Shown: positions 1 through 6,557 of the stretch, one piece after another
Layout of the letters: every line of letters starts with the position of its first letter
Numbering within the stretch: position 1 is the stretch's first letter
Source: Bacillota bacterium
GTDB lineage: Bacteria; Bacillota; Bacilli; Alicyclobacillales; SLC66
Reading direction: 5' to 3'
Assembly: GCA_021846145.1 (NCBI GenBank)
Contig: JAJZCJ010000122.1
Location: 1 to 8,969, forward strand
Length of the DNA stretch: 8,969 bases
Translations under genes and position numbers: made by a program
The notes under the pieces: model-generated
What the model was told of the DNA's origin: nothing
What the model saw: only the letters and a program-made list of their open reading frames with translations
Databases searched by the model: none

Positions 1-1807
1 GCTGGTCATTGTTGCTTGGGTGGTCGGGGAACCGTTATTATTTCAAATTACGGATCAGTGGCATGATTTTGTCGACCTACTGGTATTAGCCGTGCTCCTT
101 TTGCTTTATACCCAGGAAAGTGCAAGGCGGTTAAAAATTGTCTACGAGCGCGGCCATGATCCACTAACTCAGTTGATGAATCGCATTAGTTTTAATGATT
201 GGATGCAGGAGAAAGCTGTCGTATCTGGCACCATGGCACTCGTTGACCTCGATGATTTTAAGTTTGCCAACGATACATTCGGCCATCAGGTGGGGGATCA
301 AATTCTCGCAGAAGTGGGACATCGTTTGCGGCGCGTGAACGGGGTGAAGATGCAAGAGTATCGCTGGGGTGGGGATGAATTTATCATTTTACTGCCCGGG
401 TTGGACACCAAAGAACAGGCAGGGCCGATCATCCAGAAGATTCATGACGAAATCACCCGTGAACCATTTTCCGGGAAAGAAAAGTTAAGAATTCATGCGA
501 GCATAGGCGTGGCGTGCGGTATGCTGAACGATGAGCTTTTATCAAAAGCCGACAGTGCATTGCTGCAAATTAAGCGTGCCGGGAAAAATCGAGTAGGTTG
601 GTACATGGAGGAAGAAAACGCGACCACGGAAGGGGTGGAGATTACTTCGGAATCCCACTTGAAGTGGGTGTCAGATAGCCTCCGTTATCTTATGGAACAT
701 TCTACTAAAGGCTTTATTCTTACGGATCAGCAGCACCGCATGCTAGATGTCAATCCAGTCTTTGAAATCATGAGCGGGTATTCACGTGCGCAATTGATCG
801 GTAAATCGCCAAAAACACTGGCGTCCCCCCTTCATATGAATCAAATGAAGTATCCGGAAATGAGAGAAACATTGCAGAAGCTCGAATGGTGGAAAGGTAC
901 TTTTATCAACAAGCGTCCCAACGGCGAGGTATGGATGTCTCACGATGAAATCTCTGCGGTGAAGGTGGGTGCGACAACGGTAGGGTACTGGGCGCTCGTG
1001 GAGGAAGATTCGTTATTTGATCTTGAGCATGAACTATTGTACGCCATGGAACGTGAAGAGTTGCAGGTGTTTTTACAACCTAAGTGTACAGAAGATGGGC
1101 ACATTATTGGGGCAGAGGCGCTGATGAGATGGTTGCATAATGAACGCGGGTTCATTCCGCCGATGGAATTTATCCCAGCTGCGGAGAGCAAGGGGTTCAT
1201 TATCCCCATCGGTTACTGGATATTTCGTGAAGCGTGTCTATTTTCTAAACGCATGGAAGACATGAAACTTCCAATCTCGTTTTCGATTAACGTGAGTCCG
1301 GTTCAGTTTCATGATTTTGGCTTTGTTGAACACATCGCTCAAATGATTGGGGACACTGGTGTCAATCCCGGTCTCTTGACACTGGAAGTGACAGAGGGCA
1401 TTCTAATCAATCGTGCCGATGAAGCAATTGCTAGGCTTGAGCAGCTGCATCAATTAGGATTGCAGATCTCGCTTGATGATTTTGGGACGGGGTATTCATC
1501 GTTAGCGTACTTGAAAGATTTGCACCTTGATGAATTGAAAATTGACCAATCGTTTATTAAAAGCATGGGGCAGAATGAAAGCAGCCAGATCATTCTTGCT
1601 TCGATTCTCAGTATGGCCGATCAGCTTCATCTTCAGGTGGTGGCAGAAGGCGTAGAAACCGAAACCCAGCTGAATTTTTTGCGCCGTAATGGTTGTCCTG
1701 TTTTCCAAGGGTTTTATTTTAGTCAACCAGTTCCAGCAGAACAGTTTTTTGCTTCATTGCAGCCTGATGAAGAGCCGCATGTGCGCATGCTAAGCGGAAG
1801 GGTATAG
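1..1807 (+). CDS. Membrane-anchored GGDEF-PAS-EAL cyclic di-GMP turnover protein (5' end outside window)
   Basis: Cyclic di-GMP synthase/phosphodiesterase, acting at the membrane. The reading frame is open to the first base and encodes hydrophobic residues before the GTG at 20, so the true start lies upstream. Numbering from that GTG: a membrane helix at about 17-30; a GGDEF domain at 42-195 with intact GGDEF at 117-121 and the metal/substrate region LVDLDDFKFAND; a PAS domain at about 218-330; and an EAL domain at 335-580. The EAL domain keeps the catalytic set: E366 of EALMRW, N424, E456, DDFGTG (D486, D487), K508, E543 of AEGVET and Q563. By family knowledge both active sites look usable. 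The inhibitory I-site (RxxD before GGDEF) is absent, with G108 and M111 at its R and D positions. The PAS domain lies between the catalytic domains rather than before GGDEF, and may sense a signal. The 3' end overlaps the convergent MFS gene. Net activity cannot be read from sequence. Confidence 0.95.
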   Translation, partial: LVIVAWVVGEPLLFQITDQWHDFVDLLVLAVLLLLYTQESARRLKIVYERGHDPLTQLMNRISFNDWMQEKAVVSGTMALVDLDDFKFANDTFGHQVGDQILAEVGHRLRRVNGVKMQEYRWGGDEFIILLPGLDTKEQAGPIIQKIHDEITREPFSGKEKLRIHASIGVACGMLNDELLSKADSALLQIKRAGKNRVGWYMEEENATTEGVEITSESHLKWVSDSLRYLMEHSTKGFILTDQQHRMLDVNPVFEIMSGYSRAQLIGKSPKTLASPLHMNQMKYPEMRETLQKLEWWKGTFINKRPNGEVWMSHDEISAVKVGATTVGYWALVEEDSLFDLEHELLYAMEREELQVFLQPKCTEDGHIIGAEALMRWLHNERGFIPPMEFIPAAESKGFIIPIGYWIFREACLFSKRMEDMKLPISFSINVSPVQFHDFGFVEHIAQMIGDTGVNPGLLTLEVTEGILINRADEAIARLEQLHQLGLQISLDDFGTGYSSLAYLKDLHLDELKIDQSFIKSMGQNESSQIILASILSMADQLHLQVVAEGVETETQLNFLRRNGCPVFQGFYFSQPVPAEQFFASLQPDEEPHVRMLSGRV

Positions 1808-3361
1808 TCCGATCAATGGGTCTTGCTCTTGGGCAATCGCCATCCCTTTGCCGGTCAGTGCCATGCCGAGTGAGCCTGCCAACATAAATAAGCTGAGGAT
1901 CAACAAAATGCTGAATAGTTCTTGGTAGGCAAATAGCATGGAGGCAGATTGTACGCGGTCAGCCAGCACATAGGTGGCTAACGCGTGGGAAGTTTGGGTA
2001 CCGTCATAGCGACCAAAAGATGCGGCAAGTTGATTCAGTTCCATCACCGCAAAAGGACTGTTCACCGTGAGGCGGGATTGTAATTGTTCATAATGAATGG
2101 TGGTGGCATTCAGCACGAGCCAACCAAAAACAGGAGATCCGAAGGCACTGAACAGGTTCCGGATGTATTGCATTCCCATCGATAATGAGGCGAGTTCTGA
2201 AATGTCCTTGGCTGCTAGTGTGCCGCCAAGGCTGCCTGTGACCAGAATGATGCCAAACGCTGCACCTAGGAGAGCCAGTTGCCATTCGAGTGTAAAAATC
2301 GGCACGCCGGCCCCCATGTGGGACCACGTGATGCCGACATAGACGACGACAATGGATGCGATCACGCCCAATAGTCCCGCGCCTAATTTGTCATACAGCC
2401 AAGCGCTAAGCAATCCGGATGCCACGGTACCTAAAAAGAAGCCGATGAAAAATTCTGCGAGTGAGAAGAAGTGGACCTGCTCGATGTTGATTAGATAACC
2501 ACTAATGCCGATGACGGCACAAGTGACGGCGACGTTGGCGGCTGCCGCCATAATGGTGCCGAACAATGGTTTTGGAGCCGCTAGTAAACGAAATGGTATT
2601 ACTGGTTCCGGGACAATCATTTCAAGCGCCACGAACAGTACGAACAACCCCAACGCGAGTGCGAATAATGGCCAGATGCGAATCGAATCAAACCCCAAGC
2701 GTTGCAAATTCATTAAAGGCCATACCAAGACGGCAGCAATGGTGAAAAGCAACATCGTTCCCCACTTATCCACTATGGTGGATGATATGGGCGATTTTTG
2801 TTTGGGGAGGACTAGGTATCCAAGCACCAGAGTGGTGAACGAAAACAGAGCAGATAAGACGAATAACCAACGCCAAGCATCGACCGTGAGCGAAAGTCCA
2901 CCAAAAACGCCGCCGATGCCTAGTGCACCAAAAAGCCCAGATAAGATGATGAAGACGAACCAGTTTCTGTGTTGACTAGGAATCGCTAGGGCGGTAAGTG
3001 GCACCATGACCATGTACAACGCACCCGATCCCGCGCCTTGCAAGAGTCTACCTATGCTAAACAAAAGCGAGTTAGGTGCCAAAAAATCACTCAGTGCGCC
3101 CAATACCAATAGCATGACAAAGAATAAATACATACGACGCAACCCGTAGCGTTTTGCGAGCAAAGGACCCATCACTAAAAAGGTGGCAAACGCGAGATAG
3201 GACAGCACAGTAGGGACAATGACTCCATAAGTGCCGCTGTTAAACGTGTCCTGAATGGTTACCTGACCCATCAGGTACGCAAGATTAATGAAGTACTGTG
3301 TGCCAATTGAGAAGATGGTCAAGTAGCTAATGATGACATATCGCGGGATGTCTTTGCGCAC
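1790..3361 (-). CDS. MFS multidrug-type exporter, DHA2 (14-helix) family
   Basis: Integral membrane transporter of the major facilitator superfamily, probably a proton-driven drug or metabolite exporter. It is 523 residues and almost entirely hydrophobic, the usual size for 14-helix DHA2 (EmrB/QacA-like) proteins. Visible motifs are motif A after helix 2 (GPLLAKRYGLRRMYLFF), motif B in helix 4 (GRLLQGAGSGALY) and a motif-C-like glycine-rich helix 5 (GALGIGGVFGG followed by WRWLF), in which the usual proline is replaced by glycine. The large polar loop before the last helix is typical of the family. The start is GTG at 3361-3359. An AAGGAG Shine-Dalgarno lies 13 bases upstream, rather far, but no better start is seen. 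The gene is preceded by its own promoter and a TetR-type palindrome, so it is likely repressor controlled. No TetR gene is in the window. Substrate unknown. The last 18 bases overlap the GGDEF/EAL gene on the other strand. Confidence 0.9.
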   Translation of the reverse strand: MRKDIPRYVIISYLTIFSIGTQYFINLAYLMGQVTIQDTFNSGTYGVIVPTVLSYLAFATFLVMGPLLAKRYGLRRMYLFFVMLLVLGALSDFLAPNSLLFSIGRLLQGAGSGALYMVMVPLTALAIPSQHRNWFVFIILSGLFGALGIGGVFGGLSLTVDAWRWLFVLSALFSFTTLVLGYLVLPKQKSPISSTIVDKWGTMLLFTIAAVLVWPLMNLQRLGFDSIRIWPLFALALGLFVLFVALEMIVPEPVIPFRLLAAPKPLFGTIMAAAANVAVTCAVIGISGYLINIEQVHFFSLAEFFIGFFLGTVASGLLSAWLYDKLGAGLLGVIASIVVVYVGITWSHMGAGVPIFTLEWQLALLGAAFGIILVTGSLGGTLAAKDISELASLSMGMQYIRNLFSAFGSPVFGWLVLNATTIHYEQLQSRLTVNSPFAVMELNQLAASFGRYDGTQTSHALATYVLADRVQSASMLFAYQELFSILLILSLFMLAGSLGMALTGKGMAIAQEQDPLIGLYPSA

Positions 3362-3394
3362 GATTATTTACACTCTCCTTGGATGCTAACGATA

Positions 3395-3410
3395 AACTGA
3401 CTGGTCAGTT
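3395..3410. promoter_or_regulatory. Probable TetR-family operator
   Basis: AACTGACTGGTCAGTT has two perfect 7-base inverted arms (AACTGAC and GTCAGTT) around a 2-base centre. It lies 15 bases downstream of the -10 box of the MFS gene promoter, so a bound repressor would block initiation or early elongation. Palindromes of the form TGACNNGTCA in front of efflux genes are typical of TetR/AcrR regulators. The cognate regulator is not in this window. Confidence 0.65.
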
Positions 3411-3425
3411 CAAAAATGCAGTTTT

Positions 3426-3454
3426 ATCATATTCCATTCGCTGCAATATGGCAA
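3426..3454 (-). promoter_or_regulatory. SigA-type promoter of the MFS exporter gene
   Basis: On the minus strand, TTGCCA (3454-3449) and TATGAT (3431-3426) are separated by exactly 17 bases. The predicted transcription start is near 3419, giving a leader of about 58 bases that contains the palindrome at 3395-3410 and the AAGGAG site at 3380-3375. Confidence 0.65.
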
Positions 3455-3470
3455 TCGAAATTTGATTGAC

Positions 3471-3515
3471 AACAAAAAAAACCGTCCCTCATTCGTGCGA
3501 CGAGGGACGGTTTTT
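3471..3515 (-). terminator. Strong intrinsic terminator of the transglutaminase-like gene
   Basis: The 9-base arms CCGTCCCTC (3482-3490) and GAGGGACGG (3502-3510) form a GC-rich stem whose loop can close further through TCG/CGA. On the minus strand the stem is followed by eight T residues (3481-3474). A T5 run on the plus side makes it potentially bidirectional. It ends the gene at 3525 and insulates the MFS promoter just beyond it. Confidence 0.92.
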
Positions 3516-3524
3516 GCGTGTATA

Positions 3525-5048
3525 TTATTGATCTTGCACACCTAGTGCATGATGAGTGGTGTCGAATGTTTTTGTGGCGGGATTAAACCACTGAGGCTGA
3601 AATCCCCATAGATCTTGTGGCCCTGGCAATGCAGTAGCTGAACTGAGAAAGTAAACACGCGACCATGTAGGGTCAAAATACACCCATTGACCATTGATCC
3701 ATGACCGATTCCAAGCATGACCGTTATTCCCGTTATCTACTTCTTGTACACTAGAATCACTTGCATAGCCAACGACCATTTGCGTGGGGATGTCAAGTGA
3801 ACGCAATAATGCATCCGCGACATTCGCGTAATCGACGCAGATTCCCACCTTACTGTTCAGTGTCTCTTCGGTAGTACTCCATCCATATCCATTATGGAGG
3901 AGCAACTTGCCGTTATAGCCAATATTGCGTCCTTCCCAGTTGTATACCGCTTGTGCCATGGCCAGTGGTGAAGTTAGTCCTGTGGTGATGGTTTTGGCCA
4001 ACGCTTGGATAGTGGGATCGGTGTAATTGGCCCAAACAGAGGTCAATAACCCCAACTGTTGATTGCTGTCCTGACCGTTATAGGTGAGGCGAAATGGTTG
4101 TGATACTGATTGTTCATTCGTGTCAAACGTGTAGTTGAGGCTAGTTTGTGCTGTAGTCAGCGGAGGTGCAACTTGTACTTCATACGTATCCGCTGGAAAT
4201 GGTACATGTAGCGCATAGGCAAAGCTGCCATTGGCATTTACTTCGATCGGGTATTGCCACTGATTAGTTTGGTTCCCAGAACTGGTGCCTAATTCATTGA
4301 TTTGTAACCACACTTCCTGGGAAAAATTTTGTCCCCCAGTACTTTCCGTTCCGGTAACCACGATATTTGAGCTAGTCGGATTGTAAATCACAGCATTAAG
4401 CTGCACAGGGACGTTTTGTCCTGGTGTATTGGCATACGCTTGCGCGACATGTAAAGCAGGATTTGCACTGATCGCATAGGTAGTGGGGGGAGTCGCCAAA
4501 TTCAGTTCACCGCTTGCCGGAATGGGTGGAATTTGATAAGGTGTCACTGGTGCAGCACTGCTAGCTAGAAATTTTTTCACGTGCGATTGCAAAATGAACA
4601 TGTCTTTGCGACGTAACATAGTACTGCTAGTAGTGCCCTCAAACCAGCCATTTTCTAATGCAAACTGGTACGGGGTGAATCCGTGAGTGTTAATGTGCAA
4701 TAAATGAATTAGCCCATTGGCGGCCATCATCTTGGTCAACTGATCGCGCGTGCCAAGGGTGTGCGTACTAGTTGGTGCAATCAGGCCAATGTTCACTGCT
4801 TGGCCAAACACATAACGTTGCAGACCATTCACATCATGATACCGATTGATAGACAATGGATGATTGCGATTGCTAGGGACAGCAAATACGTGCAGTGCCC
4901 ATGCTGCAAAATTGCCTTTTGTTTCAAATGAATTTAAGTTAACATGAACCTGCGCTGCTTGCACAGGTGGCACGCTGATCGCAAAGGTGGACAAAACTGG
5001 TACAATGGATAACAAAAGAGTGATAGGCCATGTGCTTTGGAGTTTCAT
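3525..5048 (-). CDS. Secreted transglutaminase-like (papain-fold) protein
   Basis: Extracellular protein of 507 residues from the ATG at 5048. A GTG three codons upstream at 5057 is possible, but its purine-rich stretch lies too close. The N-terminus is a signal peptide (MKLQSTWP, then a hydrophobic stretch) with likely cleavage at VQA/AQ near residue 31. Residues about 40-165 are an unrecognised region. Residues about 195-320 look like a beta-rich Ig-type domain. Residues about 345-475 form the transglutaminase core with the triad intact: C404 in GICVDYA, H444 in GHAWN and D459 in FDPTW. Such domains act as cysteine proteases, amidases or cross-linking enzymes, and most bacterial members have unknown substrates. 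No cell-wall anchor or membrane helix follows, so the protein is probably released or loosely surface bound. It is monocistronic, lying between two terminators. Confidence 0.88.
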   Translation of the reverse strand: MKLQSTWPITLLLSIVPVLSTFAISVPPVQAAQVHVNLNSFETKGNFAAWALHVFAVPSNRNHPLSINRYHDVNGLQRYVFGQAVNIGLIAPTSTHTLGTRDQLTKMMAANGLIHLLHINTHGFTPYQFALENGWFEGTTSSTMLRRKDMFILQSHVKKFLASSAAPVTPYQIPPIPASGELNLATPPTTYAISANPALHVAQAYANTPGQNVPVQLNAVIYNPTSSNIVVTGTESTGGQNFSQEVWLQINELGTSSGNQTNQWQYPIEVNANGSFAYALHVPFPADTYEVQVAPPLTTAQTSLNYTFDTNEQSVSQPFRLTYNGQDSNQQLGLLTSVWANYTDPTIQALAKTITTGLTSPLAMAQAVYNWEGRNIGYNGKLLLHNGYGWSTTEETLNSKVGICVDYANVADALLRSLDIPTQMVVGYASDSSVQEVDNGNNGHAWNRSWINGQWVYFDPTWSRVYFLSSATALPGPQDLWGFQPQWFNPATKTFDTTHHALGVQDQ

Positions 5049-5066
5049 TGGACTCACTTCTCTCTA

Positions 5067-5078
5067 TGACTTAAGTCA
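5067..5078. promoter_or_regulatory. 12-base perfect palindrome in the leader of the transglutaminase gene
   Basis: TGACTTAAGTCA is its own exact reverse complement. It lies about 20 bases before the ATG at 5048 and directly downstream of a TATACT box (5089-5084, minus strand), where an operator would act. No good -35 box is seen for that TATACT. Which regulator might bind is unknown. Confidence 0.35.
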
Positions 5079-5131
5079 CTCCAAGTATAAATAGGAAATC
5101 TCAAATTATGCTGAAGAAGTTTTAAAGGCAC

Positions 5132-5161
5132 AAAAAAAAGCACCTCCTATGATTGAGGTGC
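5132..5161 (-). terminator. Intrinsic terminator of the cold-shock gene
   Basis: On the minus strand, GCACCTC (5161-5155) pairs with GAGGTGC (5146-5140) across an 8-base loop, followed by eight T residues (5139-5132). It lies 24 bases beyond the stop codon of the cold-shock gene and upstream of the transglutaminase-like gene, separating the two transcripts. Confidence 0.9.
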
Positions 5162-5185
5162 GGGAATCGCTTGAGGTGTCAGATC

Positions 5186-5383
5186 TTACAGCTTTGTCAC
5201 ATTCGCTGCTTGTGGTCCACGTTGACCTTCAACGATATCAAATTCGACTTGTTGTCCTTCTTCTAGGGCGCGATAACCGTCACCATTGATCGCTGTATAA
5301 TGTACGAAAACGTCATTCCCGTCATCGACGCGGATAAATCCGTAACCCTTTTCACTGTTAAACCACTTTACAGTTCCTTGCAT
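5186..5383 (-). CDS. Cold-shock domain protein, CspA/CspB family
   Basis: Small cytoplasmic single-stranded nucleic-acid binding protein. It melts RNA secondary structure and helps transcription and translation, especially in the cold. It is 65 residues, the normal family length. The five-strand OB fold is recognisable from [17 protein letters not shown], with RNP1 as KGYGFIRV (about 12-19) and RNP2 as VFVHYTAI (about 25-32), and the usual ending [10 protein letters not shown]. The start is ATG at 5383 with an AGGGGG Shine-Dalgarno 8 bases upstream. It is transcribed alone from a clear promoter at 5439-5468 and ended by the terminator at 5132-5161. The leader carries a small hairpin next to the ribosome site. 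Several csp copies per genome are common, so the exact paralogue is not assigned. Confidence 0.97.
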   Translation of the reverse strand: MQGTVKWFNSEKGYGFIRVDDGNDVFVHYTAINGDGYRALEEGQQVEFDIVEGQRGPQAANVTKL

Positions 5384-5400
5384 TGAAAAAGCCCCCTACA

Positions 5401-5417
5401 AAGTACAAAACGTACTT
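5401..5417 (-). promoter_or_regulatory. Leader hairpin of the cold-shock gene
   Basis: AAGTAC (5401-5406) and GTACTT (5412-5417) form a perfect 6-base stem with a 5-base loop in the mRNA leader, immediately 5' of the AGGGGG ribosome site. It could affect mRNA stability or translation with temperature. That role is inferred. Confidence 0.4.
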
Positions 5418-5438
5418 GCATAATTTACTTGCATTCAT

Positions 5439-5468
5439 AGCATATCACTGTGTCTAGTGAGTTGTCAA
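5439..5468 (-). promoter_or_regulatory. Promoter of the cold-shock gene
   Basis: Minus strand: a perfect -35 TTGACA (5468-5463), an 18-base spacer, and -10 TATGCT (5444-5439) preceded by TG one base upstream (an extended -10). Transcription should begin near 5432, giving a leader of about 50 bases. Confidence 0.8.
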
Positions 5469-5514
5469 ACAATGTTTGTTTCGTATTTTCCAGCTAATTT
5501 TAATGTGGATGAAG

Positions 5515-5557
5515 TATACTAAGTACAAACACGTAAAAGTTAAAACAATTAGAGGAG
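5515..5557 (+). promoter_or_regulatory. Possible -10 box and ribosome site of the stalk/NPCBM operon
   Basis: TATACT (5515-5520) is a good -10 candidate, but no convincing -35 is seen 16-18 bases upstream, so an activator or another sigma factor may be needed. AGAGGAG (5551-5557) is a strong Shine-Dalgarno, 7 bases before the GTG at 5565 and 10 before the ATG at 5568. Confidence 0.4.
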
Positions 5558-5564
5558 CAATCGT

Positions 5565-6527
5565 GTGATGAAGCCATTTTATCAATCGTTATCTTCCTAT
5601 GCTACCGGCTTATTGATTGGTGCCACTGTTTTTGGCGGCATTACCTATGCCAGTACTGGTGTCCGGCTCGTCGATGCTCACTATGCTAACATTAGCATCA
5701 ACGTGGATGGGAAAACAATTCCCACTCAGGCGGAACCGTTTATCTACAATAACAATGTCTATGTGCCTATTAGTACCATTAGTCATGGATTAGGCGCGAG
5801 TGTCAATTGGGTAGGCGCCAAGCATCAAGTGGTGATTACAGACACCAATGCGCCAACTTCACAAAGTGGAATGTTAGAGTATTACAATGTGCCGATTTTT
5901 TGGTATCCGCAGACTCATTCCGTCATGTACAAAAATCAATTATACGTTTCCCCGATTGCGCTTGCGACAGTTTTAAACCAGCCATTTTATTTAGATCCTC
6001 AAACCAATAATTTTTATATTGGCAAAGGTCCTGATGGCCATATGCCGCTTGTCAACTTAACAGATGTGCGAGATTATGGCGATTTTTCAAAATTAATAGG
6101 CGGCGCGATTGGCCCGATGACGGGATGGTCTGATGGCCCTGCCAAGATCGCAGGCATTTCGTATCCGTCGGCAAACGGGCAAAGTATTGTCTGGGCGTCT
6201 TTAACTAGTGGTTCTGTCGTGCCTGGTGTGACCTACAATTTGAATGGCAATTATTCGAATTTGAGTGGGCTTTTCGGCGTCGACGATGCTTCTAGTACCG
6301 CGAAACTGCAATTGACGATCTCGGGGGATGGCAAGGTGCTTTATCAGTCACCTTGGATGGCACATGGAGAGAAAGCAACGCCTGTGATTGTCGATGTGGC
6401 CAAAGTGCAACTGCTAAATGTGTCGTTTTCTGTTCAGACTGCGTCAGGTGCTATCTATAATGAGGGACAAGCGCTACCTAGTGGCTTGAATGTCGATGCT
6501 GATTTTCTCAATGTGAGCGTGCAATAA
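5565..6527 (+). CDS. Secreted protein with stalk (Cu-amine-oxidase-N-like) and NPCBM-like domains, paralogue 1
   Basis: Predicted exported protein of 320 residues, function unknown. The start is GTG at 5565 or the adjacent ATG at 5568; the AGAGGAG site serves either. Residues 10-29 are a signal peptide or signal anchor. Residues about 40-92 match the copper-amine-oxidase N-terminal/stalk repeat (NVDGKTIPTQAEPFIYNNNVYVP, then WVGAKHQVVI). A second weaker copy may occupy 103-153. The C-terminal half, about 218-300, resembles the NPCBM beta-sandwich (VTYNLNGNY, LFGVDD, ISGDGKVLYQSPW, VDVAKVQLLNVSF), which in other proteins binds carbohydrates. Despite the family name there is no copper site: the stalk module occurs as a structural unit in many Bacillota surface proteins. 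It lies 30 bases upstream of a clear paralogue, probably in one operon. A role in binding cell-wall or exopolysaccharide glycans is inferred. Confidence 0.82.
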   Translation: MMKPFYQSLSSYATGLLIGATVFGGITYASTGVRLVDAHYANISINVDGKTIPTQAEPFIYNNNVYVPISTISHGLGASVNWVGAKHQVVITDTNAPTSQSGMLEYYNVPIFWYPQTHSVMYKNQLYVSPIALATVLNQPFYLDPQTNNFYIGKGPDGHMPLVNLTDVRDYGDFSKLIGGAIGPMTGWSDGPAKIAGISYPSANGQSIVWASLTSGSVVPGVTYNLNGNYSNLSGLFGVDDASSTAKLQLTISGDGKVLYQSPWMAHGEKATPVIVDVAKVQLLNVSFSVQTASGAIYNEGQALPSGLNVDADFLNVSVQ

Positions 6528-6557
6528 GTTGGATGACACGAGGGGAGTATACTACTA

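Noticed and set aside
2505..2975. 156-codon plus-strand open frame opposite the MFS gene
   Set aside because: It is a shadow of the MFS coding sequence: Ser/Asn/Thr-rich low-complexity translation, no ribosome site, and the minus-strand product is a clear transporter.
5466..5478. Inverted repeat CAAAC-AAT-GTTTG over the -35 region of the cold-shock promoter
   Set aside because: The arms are only 5 bases in AT-rich DNA; this is not distinguishable from chance.
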